From assembly GCF_900104455.1 (NCBI RefSeq), contig NZ_FNHB01000002.1, forward strand, positions 1 through 64,000: a DNA stretch of 64,000 bases, read 5' to 3'. The translations under genes were made by a program, and so were the position numbers. Below are positions 44,885 through 54,249 of this stretch, piece by piece (within the stretch, counting starts at the first letter, position 1; the number at the start of each line of letters is the position of its first letter). This DNA is from Dendrosporobacter quercicolus (GTDB lineage: Bacteria > Bacillota > Negativicutes > DSM-1736 > Dendrosporobacteraceae). The notes under the pieces were generated by a model, which was not told the origin of the DNA, ran no database searches, and was given only the letters and a program-made list of their open reading frames with translations.

Positions 44885-46315
44885 TCAGGCCAATTGGGCA
44901 AGCGGGCCTTTTTCCTGGAGCAATGATTTACCGGCAATTCCCGGCTGGGTCATTTCCTCCGGCGATAGAATAACATCCAGGTCTTCCTTGGTCAGCAGCC
45001 CCTGGCTCAATATGATTTGCCGAACCGGCTTGCCGGTGTTATAGGCCTCTTTGGCAATCAGGGAAGCATTTTCGTAACCGATATGAGGCAGCAGGGCAGT
45101 AACAATGCCAACGCTGCCTTCCAGCCAGTCTTGGCACTGAGCGGTATTGGCCTGCACATTTTGTACGCATAATTTGTTGAAGGTATCAACAGCATTGGTC
45201 AAATAGGTCATCGAATTAAAGATATTAAAAGCCATTACGGGTTCCATAACATTTAATTCAAACTGACCATTTTCGACGCCAAGGGTAACCGCCAAATCGT
45301 TGCCAATTACTTGATAACAAGTTTGATTTAGAACTTCCGGAATAACCGGATTGACTTTACCGGGCATAATGGATGAACCGGGCTGACGGGCCGGCAGCAG
45401 CAATTCATTGATTCCGCAGCGGGGGCCGGAGGCCATCAGACGGAAGTCATTGGCTATTTTTATTAAAGACAGCGCCGTTATTTTCATAGCGCCGGATATA
45501 TCGGCAAAGGCATCGGTGCTGTTGGTTGCATCAACCAGGTTTTCCGCTGTTGTCAATGGTGCGCCGGCTATTTGCGATAATTGTTTAACCACCTCCCTGA
45601 TATACTCAGGTTCCGCATTTAAGCCTGTGCCGACGGCAGTAGCTCCCATGTTTACCTTGCGCAGGCTTAGCAGGGCATGATCAATGCGTCCGGCGCCCCG
45701 GCGGACGGAAGCGGCGTAAGCGGCAAACTCCTGGCCCAGCGTGATGGGGACGGCATCCTGCAGGTGGGTCCGTCCCATTTTTAAAATGCTGTTAAACTCC
45801 CGGGATTTTTTATCAAGCGCGGCCGACAGATTGGACAGTGCGGTTATGAGAAGGCCCCCTTTGCGGATAGCGCATACTTTGACGGCTGTTGGGAAAGCAT
45901 CATTGGTTGACTGAGCCATATTTACATGATTGTTTGGCGAGATGCGTTCATAGTTGCCTTTGACGTCGCCAATAAGTTCTAAAGCACGGTTGGCTAGGAC
46001 TTCATTCATATTCATGTTAAAGGAAGTGCCGGCGCCTCCCTGGATTGGGTCCACGCAAAACTGATCATGCAGTTTGCCGTCAATGACTTCATCGGCCGCT
46101 GCAACAATGGTCCGGCCAACGGTTTTATCCAATCGTCCTGTGGCAATATTGGCCTTGGCGGCAGCTTTTTTCACCATGGCTAAGGCTTGGATAAATACCG
46201 GATCTAATTTTTGCCGGGTAATTTTAAAGTTCTCCATGGCCCGGAGGGTTTGCACGCCATAATATACATTGTCAGGCAGGCTCATTTCTCCTAAAAAATC
46301 GTGTTCATAACGCAT
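44885..46315 (-). CDS. aspA: Aspartate ammonia-lyase
   Basis: 476 residues, fumarase/aspartase superfamily. Deaminates aspartate to fumarate, feeding fumarate respiration or anaplerosis. The signature GSSIMPGKVNP (around 325) and the N-terminal substrate motifs (STNDAFPTA, GRTHLQDAVPI) support aspartase rather than class II fumarase, as does MRYEHDFLGEMSLPDNVYYG. ATG 46315 follows AGGAGGAA. Stands alone on the minus strand between glgP and the FliG-like gene. Its leader contains hairpins (see 46316-46771). Confidence 0.95.
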   Translation of the reverse strand: MRYEHDFLGEMSLPDNVYYGVQTLRAMENFKITRQKLDPVFIQALAMVKKAAAKANIATGRLDKTVGRTIVAAADEVIDGKLHDQFCVDPIQGGAGTSFNMNMNEVLANRALELIGDVKGNYERISPNNHVNMAQSTNDAFPTAVKVCAIRKGGLLITALSNLSAALDKKSREFNSILKMGRTHLQDAVPITLGQEFAAYAASVRRGAGRIDHALLSLRKVNMGATAVGTGLNAEPEYIREVVKQLSQIAGAPLTTAENLVDATNSTDAFADISGAMKITALSLIKIANDFRLMASGPRCGINELLLPARQPGSSIMPGKVNPVIPEVLNQTCYQVIGNDLAVTLGVENGQFELNVMEPVMAFNIFNSMTYLTNAVDTFNKLCVQNVQANTAQCQDWLEGSVGIVTALLPHIGYENASLIAKEAYNTGKPVRQIILSQGLLTKEDLDVILSPEEMTQPGIAGKSLLQEKGPLAQLA

Positions 46316-46771
46316 CAGTGTTTCCTCCTGTAGTTATATTGATCGCCGGCGGGCATGCCGGCAATCAGTGAAAAAGGCCGGAAAATGTCAGGCCTCCGGG
46401 TTTACTTACTCTGTCAGGTAGAGGCGGAACCCAGATCATACATCATCAGCAGGCCTACATATCTTTTGGTGGTTTTATTGACCATTCGCTGGCTCATTAT
46501 TTAGTTAGACAATCGATATAAAATTCCTGCATTTTGTATACAATATTTTTTATACAATAATTGTGTTAAACAATCCCGTATGGCGGTATTTATAAATTAA
46601 AGTAAGATAGTCCCTCGTTTGCGCCGTTCATAATGGCGTTGTCCGTGAAGGAATCTCGGATTAAAACTAAGCTGGGATCCTCTATGAATTCCTGCCCGGC
46701 AGCCGCGGAACAGGCTGGAAAAAAGCGCCACAATGCCAGCATTGCTGTGCGTCATGGCGCGAATTTTATGT
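46316..46771. other. aspA leader and intergenic region
   Basis: About 455 bases without a convincing gene. Reading the minus strand towards aspA, there is a 7-bp stem (ggaggcc with ggccttt, around 46372-46396) followed by T's, then a gccggc/gccggc stem (about 46345-46362) just before the ribosome site. This order could act as an attenuator. No known riboswitch was recognised. Confidence 0.4.
46534..46557. promoter_or_regulatory. Operator-like palindromes upstream of aspA
   Basis: TTGTATACAA (46534-46543) is a perfect palindrome of the type bound by GntR/FadR regulators. TATACAA at 46551-46557 mirrors its left half at ten bases distance. About 220 bases upstream of aspA. Confidence 0.4.
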
Positions 46772-47416
46772 TTACCTGGCTTCTGTACCGCCAACAGGCG
46801 CCGGAATTTCCGGCAGGCAGAATTCACTACCAGCCGGCTCTTCTGTTTTCAATAAAGTTGCGATTAGACGGGCAAACCGCCCTTTGGCAAGCTGGGCCTC
46901 GGCTGCTGCTGCTTCCCTTTGCCCATACTGGTGCAGTTCGTCCGTAACTTGTTTTGCTACCCGCCGGGACACGTTTGTCAGGAGTTTTTGTACGATACGG
47001 TCATCGGCGTCCAGCAACAGCAAAGGGCTAAGCTTTATTTCCTGCAGGGCGCGCTGTACAGTACGGTCAGGCAGGCAGACTATTTCTTCAAAGAAAAATA
47101 TATGCTTTCTTAGCGATTGCAGCAGAACCGGGTCGTCTCCAGTCCAGGCATTGAGCAGATCGGAGGCATAACGGACGCCGGCCAGTTGGGCGACTGACAT
47201 CATAATACCGCCGGCCTTACTTTCGAATTGCTGCAGCGGCTGCAGTGAAGGCAGGCCGGCAGCGGCAACCTCCGACGGTAAAAAGCTGTTGCTTATGGTT
47301 TTTATTTCCTGCAATAAAGTCAGTTGTTCAGCTCTTGTCAGCAGCAGCAAGGCCTGTGCCGCTTCATGATCAGGCATTAACAGCAGGACTGCCGCAAAAG
47401 CACTTTGTTCGCTCAT
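46772..47416 (-). CDS. Orphan FliG C-terminal-like protein
   Basis: 214 residues. Residues about 110-195 resemble the C-terminal domain of the flagellar switch protein FliG: FFFEEIVCLPDRTVQRALQE corresponds to FliG's F.FEDI..L.DR.IQ..L.E, then MSKRAAE-like NVSRRVAKQVTDEL, and an EAQ.AQ..I-like terminal helix. The first half resembles no FliG domain clearly. It is shorter than FliG (about 335) and no flagellar gene is near. It could be a repurposed scaffold or a distant homologue. Start ATG 47416 behind GAGGAGC. Resemblance judged by eye. Confidence 0.65.
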   Translation of the reverse strand: MSEQSAFAAVLLLMPDHEAAQALLLLTRAEQLTLLQEIKTISNSFLPSEVAAAGLPSLQPLQQFESKAGGIMMSVAQLAGVRYASDLLNAWTGDDPVLLQSLRKHIFFFEEIVCLPDRTVQRALQEIKLSPLLLLDADDRIVQKLLTNVSRRVAKQVTDELHQYGQREAAAAEAQLAKGRFARLIATLLKTEEPAGSEFCLPEIPAPVGGTEAR

Positions 47417-47600
47417 GATAAACGCTCCTCGTATAGTAGTTTAAAAATGCCGGCTGCACGAATGTTTATGGGTTAGAAAAAGGCGCTTTTCGCCGCTTCT
47501 GCCAAAGGCCTGGTGCAAAACCAGTTTTCCTGATATTCCCCGCAGGGCCGGCAATCCCCTGCCTGAACGGCGAAAAAACAGCAGCCTTTGGATATAGTTG

Positions 47601-47629
47601 TTTACAAAATAGGCGGAATGCAGTATGAT
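47601..47629 (+). promoter_or_regulatory. Promoter of thiC
   Basis: TTTACA (47601-47606), 17-base spacer, TATGAT (47624-47629). Expected start near 47636, just ahead of the TPP aptamer. Confidence 0.7.
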
Positions 47630-47649
47630 TTGATTACAAATCAATACGG

Positions 47650-47735
47650 TAAAGCTAGGGGGGCCTTAGGGCTGAGAGGACTTTGTCCGACCCTTGAACC
47701 TGATGTGGTTAACACCACCGTAGGAAAGCTGAATT
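47650..47735 (+). promoter_or_regulatory. TPP riboswitch
   Basis: A THI element. The conserved ggctgaga is at 70-77 within the 476xx line (47670-47677), and acccttgaacctgat (47690-47704) and the paired ggttaacaccaccgtagga are in the usual order. It binds thiamine pyrophosphate and lowers expression of thiC when the cofactor is plentiful. Confidence 0.95.
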
Positions 47736-47742
47736 TATATTT

Positions 47743-47777
47743 TACAGGCTCGCTACGCGCGGTGTCTGTATTTTTAT
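47743..47777 (+). terminator. TPP riboswitch expression platform
   Basis: tacag (47743-47747) and ctgta (47766-47770) close a stem with an inner cgc/gcg, followed by tttttattt. It is positioned directly after the aptamer and before the thiC ribosome site, so premature termination is the likely switch. Confidence 0.6.
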
Positions 47778-47792
47778 TTAGGGGGGAGCGCA

Positions 47793-49097
47793 ATGATAAG
47801 CTATACAACGCAGATGGATGCTGCGAAAAAAGGAATTGTGACTACAGCAATGCAGGTGGTGGCAGCCAAGGAAAAAATGGCGGTCGAGCGCTTGCGCGAG
47901 CTGGTGGCTGAAGGCAAGGTGGTCATTCCGGCCAACAAGAATCATCCGAGCCTTGATCCGGAAGGCGTTGGCGCCGGACTGCGCACCAAAATCAATGTTA
48001 ACCTGGGGGTGTCCAAAGATTGCTGTAATCTCGATTTGGAGCTTGAAAAGGCCAAACGGGCAATTGAACTTAAGGCTGAGGCCATTATGGATCTGAGCTG
48101 TTACGGCAAGACACAGGCTTTCCGCCGCAAACTCATTGATTTCTCACCGGCGATGATCGGTACAGTGCCGATGTATGATGCCATTGGCATGCTGGACAAG
48201 GACCTCAAGGATATTACCGCAGATGAGTTCTTTCAGGTTGTTGAACGGCACGCCGCCGACGGTGTGGATTTTATGACGGTACATTGCGGAATTAACAGGG
48301 CGACAGCGGCAAAAGTCAAAAATAATAAACGTTTGACGAATATTGTTTCCAGGGGCGGCTCAATTCTCTTTGCCTGGATGGAACTGAATCATTGTGAGAA
48401 TCCATTTTATGAACAATATGACCGTTTGCTTGATATTTGCCAGGCCTATGATGTTACCATCAGCCTTGGGGATGCCTGCCGGCCCGGGTCAATCCATGAT
48501 TCAACCGACGCGGCGCAGATTGAAGAACTGGTGGTTCTGGGCGAACTTACCAAATTGGCCTGGGAGAAAAATGTCCAGGTGATGATTGAAGGGCCTGGAC
48601 ATATGGCGATTCATGAAATAGCCGGCAACATGATGCTGGAAAAGCGGCTGTGTCATGGCGCCCCCTTCTATGTATTGGGACCGATTGTGACTGATGTGGC
48701 GCCTGGCTATGATCATATCACCAGCGCGATTGGGGGAGCAATTGCCGCCGCCAACGGGGCTGATTTCCTCTGTTATGTCACTCCGGCTGAGCATCTTCGT
48801 CTGCCTGATCTGGATGATATGAAGGAAGGTATTATCGCCGCCCGGATCGCCGCGCATGCCGCTGATATTGCCAAAGGCATTCCCGGGGCGAGGGATTGGG
48901 ACAATGCTATGAGCACCGCCCGCGCCGATGTCAATTTCCCCCGGATGATCGAACTGGCGATGGATCCGGAAAAAGCCAAGCGCTACCGCGAAACCTCCGC
49001 GCCGGAAAGCGAGGATACTTGTACGATGTGCGGGGAAATGTGCCCGATGCGGAATATGAAGAAAATTCTCAATGGTGAGGAACTTCGGCTTAAATAG
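47793..49097 (+). CDS. thiC: Phosphomethylpyrimidine synthase ThiC
   Basis: 434 residues, radical SAM enzyme that rearranges aminoimidazole ribotide to hydroxymethylpyrimidine phosphate for thiamine. It is the short bacterial form without the N-terminal extension. The C-terminal cluster motif reads CTMCGEMC, that is C-x2-C-x3-C rather than the classical C-x2-C-x4-C. BzaF, a related enzyme of benzimidazole synthesis, is an alternative, but the TPP riboswitch upstream argues for ThiC. ATG 47793 behind aggggggag. Confidence 0.93.
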   Translation: MISYTTQMDAAKKGIVTTAMQVVAAKEKMAVERLRELVAEGKVVIPANKNHPSLDPEGVGAGLRTKINVNLGVSKDCCNLDLELEKAKRAIELKAEAIMDLSCYGKTQAFRRKLIDFSPAMIGTVPMYDAIGMLDKDLKDITADEFFQVVERHAADGVDFMTVHCGINRATAAKVKNNKRLTNIVSRGGSILFAWMELNHCENPFYEQYDRLLDICQAYDVTISLGDACRPGSIHDSTDAAQIEELVVLGELTKLAWEKNVQVMIEGPGHMAIHEIAGNMMLEKRLCHGAPFYVLGPIVTDVAPGYDHITSAIGGAIAAANGADFLCYVTPAEHLRLPDLDDMKEGIIAARIAAHAADIAKGIPGARDWDNAMSTARADVNFPRMIELAMDPEKAKRYRETSAPESEDTCTMCGEMCPMRNMKKILNGEELRLK

Positions 49098-49122
49098 TCG
49101 GCTGGCGGCAACCGCCCAATTG

Positions 49123-49162
49123 GGGAATACCGCAGGATTTTGACAAATCCTGCGGTATTCCC
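49123..49162. terminator. Terminator after thiC
   Basis: An 18-bp perfect stem (49123-49140 with 49145-49162) around tgac, followed by a short T-containing stretch. Confidence 0.8.
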
Positions 49163-49299
49163 TGCTTTCCGGCAACCGGCTGCGCTACAGGGACTATTTT
49201 CTTTTCAGGCTTAGCAGGCTTTTTTGAAAAAAGACAGAAAATTCACATAGTATGTTTTTCATTTAATTTGGTACTATTATTTTTTAAGGAGTGGCTGCG

Positions 49300-50850
49300 G
49301 TGAGATTACATATGCCTTGTGATGATCGTCTTGGCCTCGTGCGGGACCTGGCTGGTGTTTTGGTCGAGCGGGGCGTCAGCATTATTGCAATTGAAATGGA
49401 TAACGGCGCGGTCTATTTAGAATGCCAGTCAGTTTCAGAAGCTGATGCACAGGAGCTTATCCTGGCTTTTCGCAGGGTGCGCGGTATCCATCGTGTGGCT
49501 CTGGTTCCGGCGATGCCTTATAAAGAGCGGGCTGAGCAGCTGCAAGCCGTTTTGGCATCGGTTCGCGACGGAATTCTCGCTGTGAATGCCGCGGGAGTTC
49601 TCAAGCAGTGCAACACGGCCGCTGCCCGAATTTTACAGCTTTCGGCCGAAGCAATTGATCAAGCGCTGCCGCAGGCTTTAGCCGACAGTTTGTTGATCAA
49701 CAGGACCTTGCGGGAGGGGCGTTCTTTTGGCGATTGTGAGGTGTTTATTGAAAGTATCGGCAGTTATTGCGTTGTAAGCACCCGCCCTTTGTATAATGAG
49801 CAGGCCGAAGCAGCCGGGGTAGTGGCGATGGTTCGCGACATCCGCGATGTACGGGCGCTGGTGCAAAAGGTGACGGCCGGCCGGCCGGTTTCTTTTGCCG
49901 ATATTTCGTTTGCCAGCCCGGCCATGGAAAAGGTATTGAAGCAGGCCAGGCGTTATGCTTCCAGCGATTCGACGGTTCTTATCCGGGGAGAGACCGGGAC
50001 AGGGAAAGAACTTTTTGCCAGGGCGCTGCACAGTGGGTCCCCCCGGAGCAAAGCCATTTTTGTGCCGGTAAATTGCGCCGCTATTCCTGACACCCTGCTG
50101 GAAAGCGAGCTGTTCGGCTATGAAGAGGGCGCTTTTACGGGAGCTGCTAAGGGCGGCAAGCCGGGCTTGTTTGAACTGGCCAATGGCGGGACCTTGTTTC
50201 TGGATGAAATCGGCGAAATTTCCGTCCATCTTCAAGCCAAACTGCTGCGGGCGCTTCAGGACAAAAGAGTCCGCCGGCTGGGCAGTTCACGGGAATTGCC
50301 GGTCAATGTCCGGATTGTAGCTGCAACTAACCGCGAACTGGAGGACATGGTTAGACTCCGGTTATTTCGCGAGGATCTTTATTACCGTCTTAATGTTATT
50401 CCGTTGTATCTGCCTCCTCTGCGGGAGCGGACTGAGGATATTCCGCTGTTGGCCGAACAGTTTCTCAGGCGGTTCGCCGATAGGCTGAACACGCCTGCCC
50501 GCAGCTTTTCACGCGAGGCAATGGTCAAACTGCAGCAATACGCATGGCCGGGCAATGTCCGCGAATTGGAGAATGTTATTGAGCGGGCTGTCAATTTAGT
50601 GGATGGCCCGGAAATGACGGCCGAGCATATTTATCTCGGCCGGCCAAAACCAGCTGCCGTCCGCCCGCAGGTCCGGTTTGAGACTTACCAGACATTGCAA
50701 GAGCGTTTGGCGGAAGTTGAACAGGATATTTTGCAGGAGACCATGGAGCGCTTTCCGTCGGCGCGGCGGGCCGGCGCTGTATTGGGGATTTCCCACACCT
50801 CTGTGCTGAAAAAACTGCGAAAATACGGCTTGTGGCCGGACAAGCCGTAA
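49300..50850 (+). CDS. tyrR: TyrR-like sigma-54 activator
   Basis: 516 residues with ACT (1-70), PAS (about 80-180), AAA+ (about 205-435) and a C-terminal Fis-type helix-turn-helix (GAVLGISHTSVLKKLRKYG). The order and N-terminus (MRLHMPCDDRLGLVRDL) match TyrR, which senses aromatic amino acids. Walker A is GETGTGKE (from 230), and GAFTGA (from 277), which contacts sigma-54, is intact, unlike E. coli TyrR, which has lost it. GTG 49300 has AAGGAG eight bases upstream; GTG 49291 is too close. It lies 200 bases before tyrosine phenol-lyase, which has a sigma-54 promoter. Confidence 0.92.
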   Translation: MRLHMPCDDRLGLVRDLAGVLVERGVSIIAIEMDNGAVYLECQSVSEADAQELILAFRRVRGIHRVALVPAMPYKERAEQLQAVLASVRDGILAVNAAGVLKQCNTAAARILQLSAEAIDQALPQALADSLLINRTLREGRSFGDCEVFIESIGSYCVVSTRPLYNEQAEAAGVVAMVRDIRDVRALVQKVTAGRPVSFADISFASPAMEKVLKQARRYASSDSTVLIRGETGTGKELFARALHSGSPRSKAIFVPVNCAAIPDTLLESELFGYEEGAFTGAAKGGKPGLFELANGGTLFLDEIGEISVHLQAKLLRALQDKRVRRLGSSRELPVNVRIVAATNRELEDMVRLRLFREDLYYRLNVIPLYLPPLRERTEDIPLLAEQFLRRFADRLNTPARSFSREAMVKLQQYAWPGNVRELENVIERAVNLVDGPEMTAEHIYLGRPKPAAVRPQVRFETYQTLQERLAEVEQDILQETMERFPSARRAGAVLGISHTSVLKKLRKYGLWPDKP

Positions 50851-50880
50851 ACTGGCGGCAACACTGTAAACTTTTACGGC
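50844..50880. promoter_or_regulatory. Candidate activator site upstream of tpl
   Basis: gccgtaaa (50844-50851) and tttacggc (50873-50880) are inverted. A TGTAAA/TTTACG pair at 50865-50878 lies inside. TGTAAA and TTTACA are the half-sites of TyrR boxes, though the spacing here differs from the standard six bases. The region is about 80-115 bases before the predicted start, where sigma-54 activators bind. Confidence 0.5.
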
Positions 50881-50933
50881 AACTATAGTTTCCGCTGAGC
50901 GTTAAGGCAGTTGCTAAAACCTTCTTTTGCGCA

Positions 50934-50950
50934 TTGGCATGAATTTTGCT
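50934..50950 (+). promoter_or_regulatory. Sigma-54 promoter of tpl
   Basis: TTGGCATGAATTTTGCT matches the consensus yTGGCACGnnnnTTGCw in all fixed positions but one, with exact -24 (GG) to -12 (GC) spacing. Transcription would begin near 50961, about 90 bases before the tpl start. Confidence 0.85.
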
Positions 50951-50965
50951 GTTTAAAAAAAATGA

Positions 50966-52429
<1,464 letters not shown>

Positions 52430-52555
52430 TCTTAGCGGTCTTCCCCGCAAAAACCAGACTGCAATCGAGCTTCGGCGGGCAGGCTGGAAATCCGGGCGGT
52501 AACGGTTTACAGGCTACAAGCCGCCGGGCGGCTGACTTCATCAGGGGGAATGAAT

Positions 52556-53968
52556 ATGAGTATTTTCCGGACCAAAAGTATTGAACTGCTTAAATTGGAA
52601 GCCAGCACTCACCCGTTGCGTAAATCACTCACTGCAATGGATATTATTCTGCTGGGCATTGGCGTGATTATCGGTACGGGAATTTTTGTACTGACAGGTG
52701 TGGCGGCGGCAAAATATGCCGGTCCCGGCCTAATGCTGTCCTTTGTCCTGGCCGGCATTACCTGCGCTTTCGTTTGTCTGGCTTATTCCGAGCTTGCGGC
52801 AATGGTGCCGATCGCCGGCAGCGCCTACACCTATACCTATACTTCGCTGGGCGAATTTATCGCCTGGCTTGTCGGCTGGAATCTTATTCTGGAATACTCG
52901 GTTGGGGCCAGCGCTGTGGCCGGAGGCTGGTCGGCCTATATGGCCGGCCTCTTAAGAAGCGCCGGCGTTGAACTGCCAAAAGCCCTGACATCAGTGCCGG
53001 CGGACGGCGGGCTTGTTAACCTGCCGGCAGTCCTGATTACGCTGTTTCTGACCTGCCTGCTGGTGCGCGGGGTGCGGGAAAGCGCCAATGTCAACCGCAT
53101 TCTTGTGGCCATTAAACTTGGTGCTATCTTCATCTTTATTTTGCTGGCCGGCCCCCAAATTAACGCCGCCAACTGGGAGCCGTTTCTGCCGTTTGGCTGG
53201 GCCGGTGTTTCGGCCGGCGCCGCAGTAATCTTTTTTGCCTATCTGGGCGTTGATTCTATTGCCACCTCGGCGGAAGAAACGCGTGATCCCAGCCGTGATA
53301 TGCCTATTGGGATTATCGGGTCACTGGCGGTATGCACAATTTTATATATTGCCGTTTCCGCAATTATGACCGGGGTCGTCCCTTACCATCAGCTCAATAC
53401 CGCCGAACCGGTTACCTATGTTCTGCGCCGCATCGGCTATAATTTTGGTTCGGCTCTGGTCGGGACCGGCGCTGTTTGCGGTCTTTCCACCGTCCTGCTG
53501 GTCATGATGTATGCCCAAACCCGCGCTTTTTTTGCCATGTCCCGGGATGGGCTGCTGCCGGACAGAATTTGCAAAGTACATGCCCAATATGGCACTCCCC
53601 ATATTATTACGGTGATTGTCGGCTTAGGCGTAGCTTTTATTTCCGGTTTTACTCCGATTCATATTGTGGCGGAAATGTGCAGCGCCGGTACGTTGTTTGC
53701 GTTTATTATCGCCATGGCCGGGGTGATGGTACTGCGGAAAACCAAACCTGACGCCGTCCGCCCGTTTCGCTGCCCCTCGCTTCATTTTGTGGCCGTGGCG
53801 GCAATGATCTTCTGTCTGTATATTATGTATAATTTAGCTTTAGGCACCTGGCTCAGGTTTGTCGTCTGGACATTGATCGGCACTGCTGTCTATTTTTGCT
53901 ACGGGCGTTCTCATAGTGCGCTTAATCAGCTTAAGGGCGGTGACGGTCAGTCCGGTCCTCCGACATAA
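52556..53968 (+). CDS. APC family amino acid permease (CAT type)
   Basis: About 470 residues with 12 membrane segments. The IIGTGIFVLTGVAAAKYAGP segment of TM1, FAYLGVDSIATSAEETRDP (TM6) and MMYAQTRAFFAMSRDGLLP are typical of cationic amino acid transporter-like APC proteins. In this setting its substrate is likely tyrosine or another amino acid feeding tpl. ATG 52556, with aggggga seven bases upstream. It lies 126 bases after tpl on the same strand and ends before a terminator. Confidence 0.88.
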   Translation: MSIFRTKSIELLKLEASTHPLRKSLTAMDIILLGIGVIIGTGIFVLTGVAAAKYAGPGLMLSFVLAGITCAFVCLAYSELAAMVPIAGSAYTYTYTSLGEFIAWLVGWNLILEYSVGASAVAGGWSAYMAGLLRSAGVELPKALTSVPADGGLVNLPAVLITLFLTCLLVRGVRESANVNRILVAIKLGAIFIFILLAGPQINAANWEPFLPFGWAGVSAGAAVIFFAYLGVDSIATSAEETRDPSRDMPIGIIGSLAVCTILYIAVSAIMTGVVPYHQLNTAEPVTYVLRRIGYNFGSALVGTGAVCGLSTVLLVMMYAQTRAFFAMSRDGLLPDRICKVHAQYGTPHIITVIVGLGVAFISGFTPIHIVAEMCSAGTLFAFIIAMAGVMVLRKTKPDAVRPFRCPSLHFVAVAAMIFCLYIMYNLALGTWLRFVVWTLIGTAVYFCYGRSHSALNQLKGGDGQSGPPT

Positions 53969-54004
53969 CGGCGGAGTCACAGCTTAAAGCATTGGCGGAC
54001 TGTG

Positions 54005-54056
54005 GCAGGCAACAAGGCTGACCGGCGGATAAGAGTCAGCCCTGCTGCCTGCTTTT
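54005..54056 (+). terminator. Terminator after the permease
   Basis: gcaggc (54005-54010) with gcctgc (54047-54052), and inside it ggctgac (54016-54022) with gtcagcc (54035-54041), followed by tttt. Confidence 0.8.
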
Positions 54057-54249
54057 GTTATGCAGTGGGAAGATTTACCGCAGCCGGTGGTTTGCACCAT
54101 TTTTCCGGCTCTTCGGCGGTCTGGTGTGCCCAGCTTTATCAGAATTTTAAATATTTTGCCTGGTTTTAGCAGGTTTTTGCGCCAGCAAGCAGAATTGGCC
54201 CTATAAGATCAATTGTAAGCCAGATGTTGAGAAGGGCAGGTGCAGTCTT

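Noticed and set aside
47793-49097. BzaF (hydroxybenzimidazole synthase) instead of ThiC
   Set aside because: The TPP riboswitch directly upstream and absence of cobamide genes favour ThiC.
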